A stretch of DNA of 64,000 nucleotides from Astropecten irregularis (taxonomy: Eukaryota > Echinodermata > Asteroidea > Paxillosida > Astropectinidae): contig OZ020245.1 of assembly GCA_963971285.1 (NCBI GenBank), positions 21,838,983 to 21,902,982 of the forward strand, written 5' to 3'. The translations under genes and the position numbers were made by a program. This document shows positions 48,158 to 62,198 of this stretch, one piece after another; within the stretch, counting starts at the first letter, position 1; the number at the start of each line of letters is the position of its first letter. A model generated the notes under the pieces. It was given only the letters and a program-made list of their open reading frames with translations, did not search any database and was not told the DNA's origin.

Positions 48158-48608
48158 CCGGATCTGAGATAATCAGGGGGCCCGCTGAAGGACTTGCCAT
48201 ATGCTGCCAATAATCAATCAAGCTTAAAGAGCCCAACTGTAAAAAAAAAAAGAGCCTGGTGGTTATACGTGGAGTCCTATTATCGATGATATGCCACACC
48301 TCACCGACCAACCACCGTCCATATTAAAATCCTACCAACAATAATCCCATGCCATAAGAGTGATGATATTATGCGTATATATCATCGCTGTGAAATGTCT
48401 TCAAAATTGCGGTGACCTTAGAAAAGCAAAAAAAAAAGAGGACATAAAAAAAGGGTTTGACAAAAAGAAAAAAGCAAAGGGGTATTGTATTGTATTGTGA
48501 CTGAATGCAGACTCTCTAGCTACCCCAATCATACATGCGTGGAACTGCTTACTGTCCCTTTTCTCCTAAACCCGGCCCCCGCTTGCCACTACTTCCTTTC
48601 CATTGGCG

Positions 48609-48634
48609 GAGAGCTGGAGAGAGAGAGAGAGAGA
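48609..48634. repeat. (GA)n microsatellite
   Basis: GAGAGAGAGAGAGAGAGAGA-type run. Similar (GA)n at 52991-53008. Confidence 0.9.
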
Positions 48635-48789
48635 GGGGCCCCACTTCAAGGAGTGCTGCACAGCAATAAGAAAAATACAACCAGAGTGTGATGTCACAAT
48701 GCCTGGCCACCACAAAGGAAACGTACCGACCTTGAGAGCATATAGCCTGTTTACCTGCCGAACGCCCCAAGCTTAACAAAGGTTTTTTT

Positions 48790-48824
48790 TATATATATAT
48801 TATATATAGATATATATATATAAA
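48790..48824. repeat. (TA)n microsatellite
   Basis: TATATATATATTATATATAG followed by ATATATATATATA. A shorter (AT)n lies at 51015-51030. Confidence 0.9.
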
Positions 48825-50108
48825 TGAACACAGGGTAGACAGTCTTGGTCATTTGGGGTCATGGTGAGATGGTTTGCTGGCAAACCCTTTTACAAAAAAA
48901 AAGATCATTCTCAGAATGGCATATCAGAGAAAAAAAATACCAACTTATTTAAACGAGTAAAGAAACAAACGTGCCAACAAACACACAGACAGACAAACTA
49001 CCCCCATCCCCTAAAAAACAATCTAAATGTAAATTGGAACTCCACCAAGTAATACCTGATATATATTTTGTGACTGGTAATGATAAAATGAAACTGCTTC
49101 TATACATGTGCCGAACTGCCGATACATGTCCATATGTAGCTATTTTGGTTTTCAGCTTATTCTGCATTGATCTGTTTCCAATGTATTGTGGAACCCTCAT
49201 GTAACCTGTTGTATTGAAGTGGCAGTTGGTGTGCTAAGTTTCTTTCTTTTTTACAGGCATATGTGCATTTGGCAGCTACTGTAATATGGAAATATACTTT
49301 TCATGTGCACTTAAATGGAAAATGCATATATAAAATGCATGCACAATATAAAAAACATCGTGTAGGCCTATCCATTGATAACTCCAAAGTACTTTAATAC
49401 TGAAAACCAATTTTAATCTCTATTCCTTCAGAAATAATACATGATAACTTACAACACTTTCATTCTTGGTAAATTGGTTGCAAAAAAAATGTTCAAAATG
49501 TGATGAAATGAATTTCCACAGAAAGTTGGTAAAAAACAATTAAAACATTTCCTGGTGATACTGTATGTTCATTTGGATTTCAAAACCCAAGGAAACCAAG
49601 TTTGGGCAGTGCCGATGCCAGCTATATTCCTTGTAACAGCATTTATAAAGGTAAAAGCAGCAACTATTCAGTATTATCCTTCATCATGACAAGTGCTAAT
49701 TAAGTGAGCGTTCTTCCAATAAGAATAGAATTAGTTTGTCTGCTTAAACCTACAATTATAGACTGATATCATGCTGAAAAAAACCCATAGATTTAGTTCA
49801 ATTTAGTTTTAGTTTAAGTTATAAGCCTTCATTTGATACCTTGACCAAAAGAAAATCCAGCAAGGATTAATGGCAGTTAGTTCATCTGAAAAAAAAAATA
49901 ATGACTATAAAAATGCTGGTCTAACCCTTACAATTGGAATGAGAATTTCTTGATCATAAAATGTGCTTGCATGTACAGTGTATGCCTAAGCAAAGGTGAT
50001 AGGCAAGTTGAGTTTTTCAAGCAACATTTTATAGCATATTAACGCTGTTTGGAAGAGAGAGAGTAAACAAAATTTAAAATCCCATTAAAATGAAGCATTT
50101 ATCATTCT

Positions 50109-50262
50109 GGGGTCTATTTCACCAAACTCGTCGTAACTTACTACCAATCGTAGGACTTATGATGCATTGCAGCCCCACGTAGAAGTCTAAAGATACGATG
50201 GATAATCCTTCGTAACGTAACTCGAGTTACGATCGATCGTAGGGTTTTGTGAAATCGACTCC
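50109..50262. mobile_element. MITE family B, copy 2
   Basis: Outer arms GGGGTCTATTTCACCAAACT and GTGAAATCGACTCC; inner TCGTAACTTAC...CAATCGTAGGACTTATGATG and GAGTTACGATCGATCGTAGG. The word ACGATCGATCGTA is itself palindromic. Confidence 0.85.
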
Positions 50263-50436
50263 AGGTCTTAAAGTTACTGACACAGAAACCTTAGCATTTT
50301 CTCCATACTTTCTTCACAGAAACAATGAGTTCCACCTTACTAAAATATTTGGTTTACTTTGAGAATTTTCCTTTCTCTGCAAATACAGGAAAATCATGAT
50401 TAAACAGAAAATTAACAATTGCCCAAGAGTGCTACT

Positions 50437-50657
50437 ATGGGCCTTTACGAAACATGGCTTGAGGCTAGGCTTGGAACTTCGCTACCGCCATTTGAGGCCC
50501 ACAAAACCAAATGAAGGGATTCTGCCACACGACGAAGCCGAAGAAAGGCTCCAGCTTCGCCATGTATCTCAAGCCCATCATTTCATTTAGGACACAAAAT
50601 GGCAGTAGAAAAACAAATGCCAAGCCTAGCCTCAAGCTTCATTTCATAAAGGCCCTA
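50437..50657. mobile_element. Foldback element GGGCCTTTACGAAACATGG (related to family F)
   Basis: Left arm TATGGGCCTTTACGAAACAT then GGCTTGAGGCTAGGCTTGG; right arm CCAAGCCTAGCCTCAAGCTT then CATTTCATAAAGGCCCTATA. The arms are close to perfect inverses; the core of about 140 bp is unique. Confidence 0.85.
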
Positions 50658-53550
50658 TAATGCTGCAACTGAGTGAAATGACCAAAATCTGGAGAACACA
50701 TCTTCGTGAATTATTTTGCGGATAACAAATACCACTTCTTCAAAAACTTCTACAAAATTCTGCACTTGTACATGTAGTTTCTCAAATGCAAAGATGAACT
50801 TCAGTTAACAAAAATCAAATTCAAACACATAAGGACCTGCGAAGGGGAAAAAAAAAACCTCTACTTATGTACAGAATTTCCCCCAAGTTACTCTTCTGTT
50901 AACTTTGTTTTGATTAAATTCATTTTTGTTCCCAATTTTTTTTTTTATCCCCTTGATGATCGTTCAAAGATGGGCGGGAAAAAAATAAACCGAAGCATCG
51001 CGCCACTTGTGAAAAATATATATATATATAGGTTAGCTACGTACGACTGGCCGTCCAATGGGCCGGGCTGGATTGGAGACGAGGGGGAAGGTAAAGAGAA
51101 CAAAGGATGAACCTTGAAGTGTGTGAGGAGTGGCAATTGTGCTCTACCGGGGAACTGAATGATCTTTAGCAACCACTGGTAACAGCTGCACACAAACTAT
51201 CCACCCCAAAAAAAAAATTAAAAAGAAGAAGGGAGGAAAAAAAGAAGAAAAAAAAACGAACCTTGATCAAACAAGGTTTTCGCTGCCTACTTGTTACCAA
51301 AATGCAGACATCCCAGAAGAGAGACCATGCAGAGACAACATTGCAAAGATAAGACCCGCCGCCAGTATATCAAAAATGGTTTTGTACAAAATACAAAAAA
51401 AAGGTGTTCTTTATCCAAGTTTAGCAACGCACAAACAGGTTTTACCTACATGTACACATACAGTTCATACAATGCAATTCACATGGACAACGAATGTCAG
51501 ACTTATGAACACCTTTTTACCACACAAAGACTCAAACAATTTCATTTCTAAAAAAGAAAAATTCCTTGCGATGCAAAACTAAACCCTGATGTTGATTGTT
51601 CTGATGATCCACTTCACATTATTAATTTGGTCTTAATTTTTGGCGGGGAAGAAATTTTTTATTTTTTTTTTTTTTTAGGTTCAGGCTTCCATGTTTGACA
51701 TTGTAGTATCTTTGACATTCCTTTAATCATTAACCTGTGTTGAACTAAATTCATCTTGATAACACACATGTAATCTGGACTCAAGGAGATTATGGATTTA
51801 CTTAAAGTTTTCTTGGACTTTTGTCCTTTCGAAATAAGCCTCCCCCAAAAGATAAGATAGAGGTTACAGCAAATGCTGTGTGTGGATGATTATACTGATA
51901 GCTAATTAGCATAAAAAGAAGGTCACCAACATGTGGGAGTGGCTTCATGATACACTCAGCCAATCGTCTGGCAAAGGAGGACAAGGGGCGGGAACCAATT
52001 TGCATACCAGTATACCTCACACTGAGATTAAGATGGCCAAATCATTTTTCTTGTGAGTACTATAAGTGAATGGGAAATACAGTGACATAAATCATCTTCT
52101 ACAAAGGAAGATGTGTATTGCATACATGTATACAAATCCTGATTAATCAAGCAGAAATGGAAAAACTAAATTTCTTCCCTTGAAATTATCATTTTTATTT
52201 CTGGGCATACAATCACCTTTTTTTGCAATTACTTGAATCACATTAAGTTTCAATTCTGGAATTAAGCATAGCCCTAGTTCAGTGTGATTCTCACAAACAT
52301 GTGTGGCTACTTCCTGCATGTAAATTGTCTTAGTTTCCTTCTAACAAAATATCAAATCCAAGAAAAAAGGTAACGAGGCAATTTCATCAAGATGGACGTT
52401 CATGGAAGGACAAGTCATTTAGTATCCGTACTGTTGCTGCTTTTTTGTTTCCTGGAAGAGTTACAGGCTCACCTTTTTCACAGAATCTCCTAATTTAAGT
52501 GAATCAATTTAGAACAAGAACTGGAAGTGAAGTATTTCCAGACATGTTGTTAATAGTAACGTGATGTATCGTGGGTTGTTTGAAACACACAACTCTGACC
52601 TTTTATACTGCCTAGGAAACTGCTGCAATGGCAAAAGTAACTGCATCAACTGTAATGCACAGATGCCTGATCCAACATTTTGCCGGCTGCAAAATCATAC
52701 TTCACATCATGGGCCTTCTCCCATGGGGGGAGAACAGATATAATAAGTAGAACGTATGAAGGGACAAAGTTAAGAGCTTAGGATTAATATAATGTAATTA
52801 CTGTCGCAAGAAATAAAGCCATTAAAATTGGAAAGACTCTCAGTAAACAATATTAAGATAAACTGCCCAAATTGTCTTCAAAATTTTTTTCTCCACTAAA
52901 ATCTGAGCACACAAGCCGCATCATCGTACACAAGCAGAAAAAATTATAGATGGGTCTTAAAATGACAAGCAAATATCCTTAGATTTGGCAAAGAGAGAGA
53001 GAGAGAGAAAACAGTGAAAGCCATTTGCAAGTGAGTATATACTTCACTGTGGATGAGAATCCCCTGGAGGGTTCGGGTGACAGAGTCTTTAGGGCTGAAG
53101 AGTAAATATCCTTAATTTTCAAGCCAGAGCTGTCTGGCTGAGAGAGGCTCTCCGCCGTATCCTCGCACTCTGCAAACACGGCAGAAAAGCATTTCGATGT
53201 CAAGACGAATAGTGAGCAATAAAGCGGCCGTAATACGAGTCAACAATGAAGCCTGCTTGATCGACTCTACTCCCCCCCCCCCCCCCTACTCCTCACACTC
53301 ACAGGTCCTCGGAGATCACCAATAACCTGAGAGATCTTGAGACTTGCCGCTGAGCTATCAAAGGACGTAACGACGACAACGTGAGACGTGAGCGGGCACT
53401 GGACTTGTCAAGATGCTACATGCATATACCGGTATATACTGTTGTGTATATAAATAAACATGTGGATGACGTGGCCATGATTTACCATAAATACAGCAAT
53501 ATTGTGATGACTGAAAAGTCTGTAATTCAATGCAAGTGTATCTCACACCT

Positions 53551-53788
53551 GGGGGCCAATTTCATAAAAGTGTTAAGCACAAAAATTTGCTTAGCACAAA
53601 AATGCCTCGCCCAATAAAACAAACCACCATTGAAAATTCCATTTGATATTCATGGTCAATGAACAACAGCCAAATAGCAATCACAAGTGATACATAACAC
53701 ATGGAAATGTTGTTGTTAACCCTGTGTATATTAAGAAAGAAATGTCATGCTTAACAAATGTGCTTAACAGTTTTATGAAATTGGCCCA
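53551..53788. mobile_element. MITE family A, solo copy
   Basis: Left end GGGGGCCAATTTCATAAAAG...TTAAGCACAAAAATTTGC and right end GCTTAACAGTTTTATGAAAT then TGGCCC. The core (TTGATATTCATGGTCAATGA, ATACATAACACATGGAAATG) is the array-copy core in reverse. Confidence 0.85.
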
Positions 53789-55602
53789 TGATGGCACTGG
53801 CATCATCTAATCCTTAGTTAATATCTCAACAGGTATGGAACGGATATTTGGAGAGAAAACAAAAAGTGTTCAATAAAACCAGGGAAAAGAAAACAGTCCA
53901 TCAAGAAAATTAATTTTGGAAATTCTTGTTCAATTTACAGAAACACAGCGTCTGAAATCTGTGATAATTCGTAAGCTGCATAAGAATAAAGGCCTCTCAA
54001 AATTATTAGAATACATGAAACATGCTAATACACATAATCAAGAGGTATAAGCACACAAGAAGATTTATCAAATGTGGAAAAACAACCCTCCTTGGAGGCT
54101 TGGGCACAACTTACCAGGGCCGAATATATCCAGATGAAAATATTGAATAACGATCACGGACACAGAGATTAACTGGTATACACACATAAACATGCAAGTA
54201 CAACTTAACTATACTGGTAGGAATGTAAAATGGAGAAAAGAAAATGTCCTTAATTTCTTTTTAGTGGCAAAAGTAACAAGCCCTGAAAGGAAAAGCACCC
54301 TCCTTCAAGGACCAACTAAACAGTACTGACCACAAGAGGCGAAGAACCTGGTGCATCTGCGTGTAGTACTGTCCCCTCTCAACACCACATTATACATCTG
54401 CAAAGACTGGAGATTTGAGGGACTGGACCCTTCAAGGCAAGAGGAAGACTATGTCTGCAGGAAAAAGATAAGGCAGACAGCCTTCTCCCAGAACATCCCT
54501 CCTTTGCCCTGGTCACTGATTTCTTTTTTTTTTTGGCACAAAAGAAGGAAGTGAGGCCCCAAACCAGGAAAGGGATTGTCTTTCTTTTGGAAAGAAATCT
54601 GCTGAGACGCGGCTGGCAGAGAAGGAAATGGTGGTACACATGATACTATCTACATAGTGGTACCCTCATCAAGTGCATTGTATACATTATATTTTATTAA
54701 GTGTGTGAGTGCATGTGTGGACGTGTAAGATAAGGAAAAGGAACTGGAGTAACAAAGAAGCGTCTTGGGGATGGTTCTCAGAAACTACCAGAAGTAGTCC
54801 AAGAAGTGCTAATGTTTCTTCTTGCTGGTTGCTTAAGATTCCAGATGTGTGTGTGCATCTAGGGGCTGATATTCATTCCCATTATTGAAGCCTTAACATA
54901 CATGCTTAGTATTCTTTGGGGTAGAGAAAATCAGTTGGAAGAAATTCTTCAGTATTTGTGCGACTGGTTTTTTTCTTTAGATTAATGGACTGTTCTGTTT
55001 ATCACATAAACAGACCAAGCCCTTCATGTATCGGAACTAGTGGAATTCATACAGTACTTCAGAGTTAAAAAAAGAAAGCATTACGGCATTAATTATTTAT
55101 TGGGTTTCCAGGTTGTAACAAGGTGTGTCTCGGATCAATTGCTTGAATTCTTAGAAGTACCAGCAGATATCATGATACCGACAAATACACATGTATACCG
55201 AAGGAGACAACAACAGGATTTCCTGAAGAAAAAAAATCAAATCAGACTGGATATGGCGTCTGAATGCACGGTATATGAACCAACAGTGCAAATCATTTCC
55301 TTTTACAAAAAATAATAAAAACAAAAACTTTGTTCACTTTAATTCACTTTTATTCTTTGTTCACTTTTCAAAAACAAAAACAAAATGTTCCTACTAAAGA
55401 CTGGACAAAGCTGTTCCTAGCTTGCACCAAATAGTCAGAGTTATTAATTTTCCCCATTTTTCAGAGAATATTTGACCAAATGCCTACGTGAGAATCTGTG
55501 TAAAGTGCAATTAGTGGCTGAAATCAAGGTTAATTACCAGTACACCACAATATCCTTGCAACATTTCCCTGCATTACCACTAAAATTTGGGTATAAAAAC
55601 CA

Positions 55603-55752
55603 GGGGTCGATTTCACGAAGCCCTGGGATCGATTGTATCTGGAGTTACGAAGTATAACCAATCGTAGGGGGCCTATCCTACGTAGGGCTGCAATGCATCA
55701 TAAGTCCTACGATTGATAGTAAGTTGTGATGAGTTTGGTGAAATCGACCCCT
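55603..55752. mobile_element. MITE family B, copy 3
   Basis: GGGGTCGATTTCACGAAGCC at the left and GTTTGGTGAAATCGACCCCT at the right. Internal GGGCTGCAATGCATCATAAG and TCCTACGATTGATAGTAAGT are family words. Confidence 0.88.
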
Positions 55753-56001
55753 GGACACTGGCTATCCTTCCTGGCCAACTGAACTTACATGTATCATCAC
55801 GTTAGTAATTCAAGTATCTCAGCTCTGAATTTCAGACATATTCCTTTGAATAATAATTAATTGATCATTATAATTACTGAACTGAATGGACAAACAAGGT
55901 GACCACAATTACTTATAGAGGTTATATGGAAGTTGTTGCTTAGGGAAGACTATCTTATACATCCAGGTTTTGCAGAGAAGGCGGCTACTAAGACCACCTA
56001 A

Positions 56002-56269
56002 GGTTGATTTCACGAAGCCCTACGATCAATCGTAACTCAAGATACGAAGAATTTAACCCATCGTATCCTACGTAGGGTTGCAATGCATCATAAGTCCTAC
56101 AATTGATAGTTTAAAGTTATGATGAGTTTGGGACCAATTTCACCAAACTCATTGTAACTTACTATCAATCGTAGGACTCATGATGCATTGCAGCCCTATG
56201 TAGGATATGATAGGTTATCCCTCGTAGCTTGAGTAACAATCGATCGCAGGGCTTCGTGAAATCGACCCC
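56002..56269. mobile_element. MITE family B, two copies head to head
   Basis: The first copy runs GGTTGATTTCACGAAGCCCT to GATGAGTTT (to about 56130). A second, inverted copy begins at once with GGGACCAATTTCACCAAACT and ends GCTTCGTGAAATCGACCCCA. They share TGCAATGCATCATAAGTCCT and its inverse, so the pair forms one large palindrome of about 268 bp. Confidence 0.85.
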
Positions 56270-56574
56270 AGGTTCCCTAGTGTCTGGCAGTGCAATCTTG
56301 CAGACCTGGTAAAAAAAAAAAATCCTGCTGACTTCCTTTGTAAGTGTGAAGGAGAATTGAAGGCTAAAAAGTTAATCATTCACCGGACCTATACCTACAC
56401 TAGCAGAACTTGTCAGGGTGTGTGTGTGTTCACCTATTGAGGTGATTTAGTGAATAATTTTCAAATGGTTCACCTTGAAAGAGAGTAATGGGGAAAAAAT
56501 CGGAGTAATATGAAAAAAGCGCTAAGAGATCTGACCGTGTTGGTTATTGTAAGAAGCCCATTTATCGGTACACT

Positions 56575-56960
56575 TTAAAGGGAGCATATAGGATTTGCAA
56601 AGATTTTGATTCTGAATTTGGTACTTAAACAGAAGTGAAGGTTTTAAACTTCCTTACAGATGTTGTTTCATGTATCTTTTTATGCTTTGTTCATCTGGAT
56701 AGCAGAAATACGGCCGAAATAATCTTGCCCCCCTCCGAATCCTTCGTGGTTACACCATGCTTTCGAATTACGGCTACTAAATCGTTCGAACGAACGATCT
56801 TTTTAAAAGACACTCAATCTTGATTTCCTTGAAAAACCCAGCATCTGATGAACCAAGATTGTGACTGTTTGCACTGTTTATGAACTGTTGAGTCCATTTT
56901 CTGTCTCAAACTCAATAATGTTTTTATGGAAGCCTTGCAAATCCTGTACGCTGCCTTTAA
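56575..56960. mobile_element. TTAAAGGGAGCATA inverted-repeat element (family H)
   Basis: Left end TTAAAGGGAGCATATAGGAT then TTGCAAAG; right end CTTGCAAATCCTGTACGCTG then CCTTTAA, its approximate inverse. An internal perfect palindrome ATCGTTCGAACGAACGAT lies near 56781. About 386 bp, non-coding. Confidence 0.75.
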
Positions 56961-58530
56961 CCACTGGGTAATGCCCTGTGGTCCATTGGGTTCATGGAAA
57001 TCTTATAGCTCGGAATCCAAACGATAAATCACCAGATAATGATTTTAAGAAAAATGAAGCTTATTCCGTCTAGAAACAATTCCAATAGAAAATTTCTGGG
57101 TTTGTGTAATTTTTTTCATTGCTTTGACCAATTCTTCTTACATTCAGAATTGAATTTATATTGTACTAAAAATAAGAGGGGAAATAAGTGTTGATGCCAA
57201 CTTGAAAGGAAATATTTTAAGAGCCAGCTCATGGTTATTTTTGTATCAGTGCCATCGTCTGCTTTAAATACAAGCTATGTTATTTATGGGAACAGGAAAT
57301 ATCGAAATTTTCTTGTCACAACTACTCGCTATGATGCCCCCAAACAAATAAGGGGGTCAAAACATTTGTATACAGTAATTTCCATGAACAAAAAGGAACA
57401 CAACTACGTGGTTTTACTTTTAAGTGATTCCAAAAATTGTCTTTTCAAATGCGATATGGTTTAGATATTAAGTAAGACTAGAAGCAGTTTTTTAAAACTG
57501 TAAAAGTGTGTGTGCCTTGCCAGCAAATTTTGAAAGGTGCTTGCAAAATGTCTTGCCCTTCCTTGGTAAACTGGTTGGGTTGTGTTGCCTAAAATCTAAA
57601 TGCTCAGCTTGACCGCGAACATGCTATGTTGATCAATCTCGCCAATAATAAGTATGATTTCATCTCTTGATGTGAACCAGATCACAATGGGGAGGCCATG
57701 CAGTATGAAAGTTCAGGGCACTTTTGTGAAGCTCGGTTTGACATAAAGAAATGGCATTAGCATGTTGTACACTATGAGTTTCCATTTTTATCCCCTTTGG
57801 ACTTTCACTGACAAACGCTGTGAGTTCACACCGAAGAATATGACACAAATGAACTCCTCTTTTATTAAAAATACATTTCTTGCAACCTTGCTGTTTGTTG
57901 CAAAGTTTCTCAATGCGAGACAGCTTTCATCCAAAATGAACTGCCTTGGCGGATAGTTCGGGATATGGACTACCTACGTGTAGATCACAAGCAGTATGGA
58001 TGGCATGTTTTGTGTTCTAGTGTATGCAGAGGAATTACGGGGGAAAGAAAAGCCCAAGGCTAGCCACAGAGCAAGCCACCCTAAAGCAACATTGGCCGAG
58101 CGGCACAATGGCCCAATAGTAGCTGAATAGACGGATTACAAGCGATACATGTATCCAGAACATAATATGAAAAAACCCATTGACCGGATTATCCCATACT
58201 GGCTCCTCTCCTTAGATGAGAAGTTAACCCCTCTACCCCATCGACACCTCTTCCAATGGCTGTCCTTAATGGCCAACAATCATATGATTATAACAATCTT
58301 GACACTTGTGTCCCAAACACTGCCAGGGGCATTTAATTGTGCGGTGGATTAAATACCGACTGATCAGCAATTACCGCATGTGCACAGTTACATGGTAAAA
58401 GTGGTAGCTCCATGCATGGTCTTACAGTACGTGTACACAAATGGAGGCCTGGTACAGTATTTCACTCAATGGTCAGTTCGCTCGGAGCTCAGAGAGCCCT
58501 GTATGTGATTCGATCTGCCAAGTCACGACT

Positions 58531-58783
58531 AGGGCCCTTTTCCAAACCTCGGCTCCGGCTTAGGCTTCGGCTCTGGCTCCATTTCGTGAGTCCATTTTAA
58601 AATGACGGGTATCAAAATAGAGGCTTTTGGCTGCGGTTCCGAACTTGGAAGTAGATACTCTATTTTGAACAAGAAAACGGAGATTCAGCTTTTGAATGAA
58701 AAGCCACAACCTATATTTTCAGTATATGGATGACAGCGCCGAAGCCGGAGCCTGAGCCGGAGCCGAGGTTTGGAAAAGGGCCT
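58531..58783. mobile_element. MITE family F, copy 2
   Basis: Left arm AGGGCCCTTTTCCAAACCTC then GGCTCCGGCTTAGGCTTCGG; right arm CCGAAGCCGGAGCCTGAGCC then GAGGTTTGGAAAAGGGCCT. The internal ACCTATATTTTCAG...GGATGACAG is shared with 27738-28073. Confidence 0.88.
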
Positions 58784-61539
58784 AGCCCTTGAACTTCAGA
58801 ACAGTATGTTCTGTCACCAATGATTCACTGTGGAGGTCGTGTACACAACTGTAATGTATGCACTTTAATTACACGCTGATGACGGAAACAATTCTTTTTC
58901 CCTGTCACATATCAGGCACTGGGCAGGCGAGTTTTGCATTAATGAGTTTCAAGACTACCAGTATATCCAAGAAAGGGTAATAGAATCAATTAACATTTCA
59001 AACGACATCGGTGTAAATGCAAATGACGAGTTGAACAACTACATGTAATTGTTCACTCCTATTCCCTTAACCATACAGAAACCGATCAATACTGGGTAAC
59101 ATTGAATTAGAACTAGAAGGAAAATGTATCTGGCCTACATGTAGCCTATAACTAATAACGGATGACACTTTTTAAAATGGTCTCCAATAAAAGTCTTGCA
59201 TGGAGAAGTCAACAAAACAAGAGACATGTATCTCTTATGCACATGTAATATAATACGTCTCTTTCTATGCCATGGCTGTGAAAATGAAATATTGTTGTTG
59301 AAAGGATAGCATGAAATGTATGTATCAGGTTAAATGCAAGATCGTCATGGAAAGGAAACTTAGAAACCTGTTAAAAAAGTCACCAGCTCAGCAGATGAAA
59401 ACGTTGGGAACTTGGCAGTCGCAAGACGGCTGAACAAACTTCTGCTATTCAGGATTCTTTTGTTTAGTCTTCTAAGGTAGGGCTAGAGGTATACACATAC
59501 AATAAAAAGAGGTACTCAACCATCACCCGACAACACAAACAACTTCCATGGTGTGACGTTCTCGTTTTTTTGCACTTGTAGACAATGAGAGAGGCTATTG
59601 GTGTTTGTTGGCCACCACTGAGAGAGACTCCGTGCAAGTATACTGACCCAGGAGACTGATCACCCAAGGTGATCCCAGCTATTTTAATCAGCATATCTTT
59701 TTAAGTCGCAGGGCTTTGAGTTCTTGAACCTTGGACATTCATTCGGTCCAGCACTCAAGGGAAGCTCAGTGCACACCTTTTAACCCCCTTTTTTTTCATA
59801 ATCTGGTCTTTCAACAATGCCTTGTAAAACTGGGGAGATAACCGAAGACACAAACAAAGTCTTTAGCGTTTTTACCTGATAAACTTCGGGGGAAATTTTT
59901 TACTTGAAGTGCATGCACTGAGTTGGTTATAGTGGCACAGTGACTGTTGTATAAAGTGATTTGTGGGCAAAACCAAGTAAAGGCTTGAAACTCCTGTGTA
60001 CACATAGGCATACACGGTATAGGACCAGTGCCAGTTCCATGATTAAACTCACAAGCTTCGTTGGCAAGATATTTTGCTTCAGCTTTCTGTAATAATACAT
60101 GCAGCTAAGCAATTGTTGGTCATGAACAAAAATCTCTTCATGAGTCTTCTTTGCTACACGACATGCTTACTTCCACTGTCCAGGATCAGAGTTTTCAGAG
60201 ATACGAGAGATGAAATAAACATGCTGCTGTTTTTTTTCAAAGAAATGAAAATAAAGAGAAAAGTACAATTTTTTATAAATGATCCAAGCCCTGGGCTGAT
60301 CAAAGAAGGAAATCCTTTATAAAATCCATTTACCTTCAGCTTTAAATGAAAGCATTGTGTGTTGAATTTTGTATTATTTAGTTTTGTAAGTCATAACCGT
60401 GCCATTCCAACCTGTTTTGGGCCACAATTTAGGACAGTATCTCTTTTTGACATTTGTAAATACACCATTTGTTGTCCTTCATTAGGAGTGCACACGTATC
60501 GGCAATTGTCCCGAAAATTAATATGAAATCAATCTTTGCACATCAAATAGAGGAAAGATTTAAAAGTCATTTAGCGCCACAATAGTGGAATAATGCGTTA
60601 CAAGGACACAATGCCAGCAAAAATCGTGCCCAAACCTGATGAAATGATCATCAAGGTATTGCCAACTAAATCATAGTGGACAATTCTTTTGTAGATGGCC
60701 AGTGCAAAGTGGCCGGAACGTGGAGTTTAGTACACAGTGCCTCCTGCACTTTCGGACCCGCCACTTCCGTCCAGTGAGAATATCTGTCAAGATACTATTA
60801 CCAACTAATTAAACTGATATGAAATTGTTATTCTTGCCAAAGGGTGGGGCCATTTTTCTTGACGGTAAGATGCACTTCCCACTGCAAAATTGAATTGTCT
60901 GTGGGCCATTTCAGTCAGAGTTCAGATTGGTACCAGAAGTCAGGGCCTCGGTGAAATTCGGTGAAATTCTAAGCTTGAAAGAAGTTATTCAGAATTGTTT
61001 TCATGCAGATTGAGAAATACTGTGCCTGGGCACTGATGAATTTACATTTTGAGTGTCCGAGGGTAAGTTCATATGAGGGGTTGGTTTCGGGAGTATACTC
61101 CCAAATGAAGGTAGTCCCACTGACAAAAGTCCTCATTGAAACACTATTTTTCAGCACTTCGGGACTAACTTCGGAACTAACCCCGAATGGGGTTAGCCTC
61201 GAAAATTTGTGGGACAAACCCCACTACCATGTCCTACGGGGGTAATTCTATGACCTGACACCACCTTCTTTTATCATTTGGACACAAGCATGTGGAACAT
61301 ATGGGAATGGGAATGGGAAGTGTAAAAAGTGACCTCAACTGAATTACGTAATGCATTTTCAACCCTTCTGTGGCCCCCAGTCCTGGAGTTACTGATATCG
61401 TATGAACGTAAGGTGATTTTGGAGTCCGTGGTCGGGTACTGGAACCCCTGCCGTGGGCATCAATTATTCCACCCACTCCCGAAGCCAACCCGCCAACCCC
61501 TCATCTCAACATACCATGAGAGAGGAAATCTGTAGGATT

Positions 61540-61622
61540 TTAACACACAGACGGGATTCAAACCTATGATCTCCTTTTTGCCAACTGCAACTGTACTACT
61601 GTACCAGCTACGCCTAGATCCC
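61540..61622 (-). repeat. tRNA-related SINE head
   Basis: Minus strand GGGATCTAGGCGTAGCTGGT gives a good A-box (AGGCGTAGCTGG); about 40 bp later ATAGGTTTGAATCCCGTCTG gives a near-perfect B-box. The ends do not form an acceptor stem, so this is a SINE head or tRNA relic, not a functional tRNA. A downstream tail was not defined. Confidence 0.5.
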
Positions 61623-61903
61623 TTAGCTTAATATGGGTCAACTTGTGAGTGAGACATTGCTATTGTGGCAATCACTTAAGCAGAAAATAATTGCGCCCCG
61701 TGCTGCCACCATGCATGATTCAAATTTTGATGGACTTGCGGGACAGCTGGGGGCCCAGGCACTGTGGCCTTATGCTGGGCTGCTTGCCCATATATGCAAT
61801 GTATATATTCACGTCCAAATCCAACAAAATAATGTGCCACAGGGTGTTGGGTTTTCGGGCAGATTAAGGCAGGTTCCTGGTGACAGGCATAAAACTAATA
61901 GAC

Positions 61904-62198
61904 TTAGAGGTACTATCATACTTTGGAAGCATACCACTAAAAACAGAAATCTTCACAGATTTACCTATAACTTACAGGGTATTAAGATGGTAATGGTAGA
62001 AACATACTGTTAAAATGTTTCTGCCCGAAATGCTGTATTTTTCCAGAAAAGAGTAACAGTTTTTCACTGTTTTCATAAAAAGTGGGCACTGTATGGGACT
62101 GAAATTTTCACAGATGACTGTTATTGAATCTTCCTCGATATTTTTGCCCACGAATCCGTATTTCTTTGACAACAACCAAAGTATGATATTACCTTTAA
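61904..62198. mobile_element. MITE family D, shorter copy
   Basis: Ends AGAGGTACTATCATACTTTG and CCAAAGTATGATATTACCTT. It lacks the central TCTTTTAAAGATC hairpin found in longer copies, which accounts for its length of about 295 bp. Confidence 0.82.
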
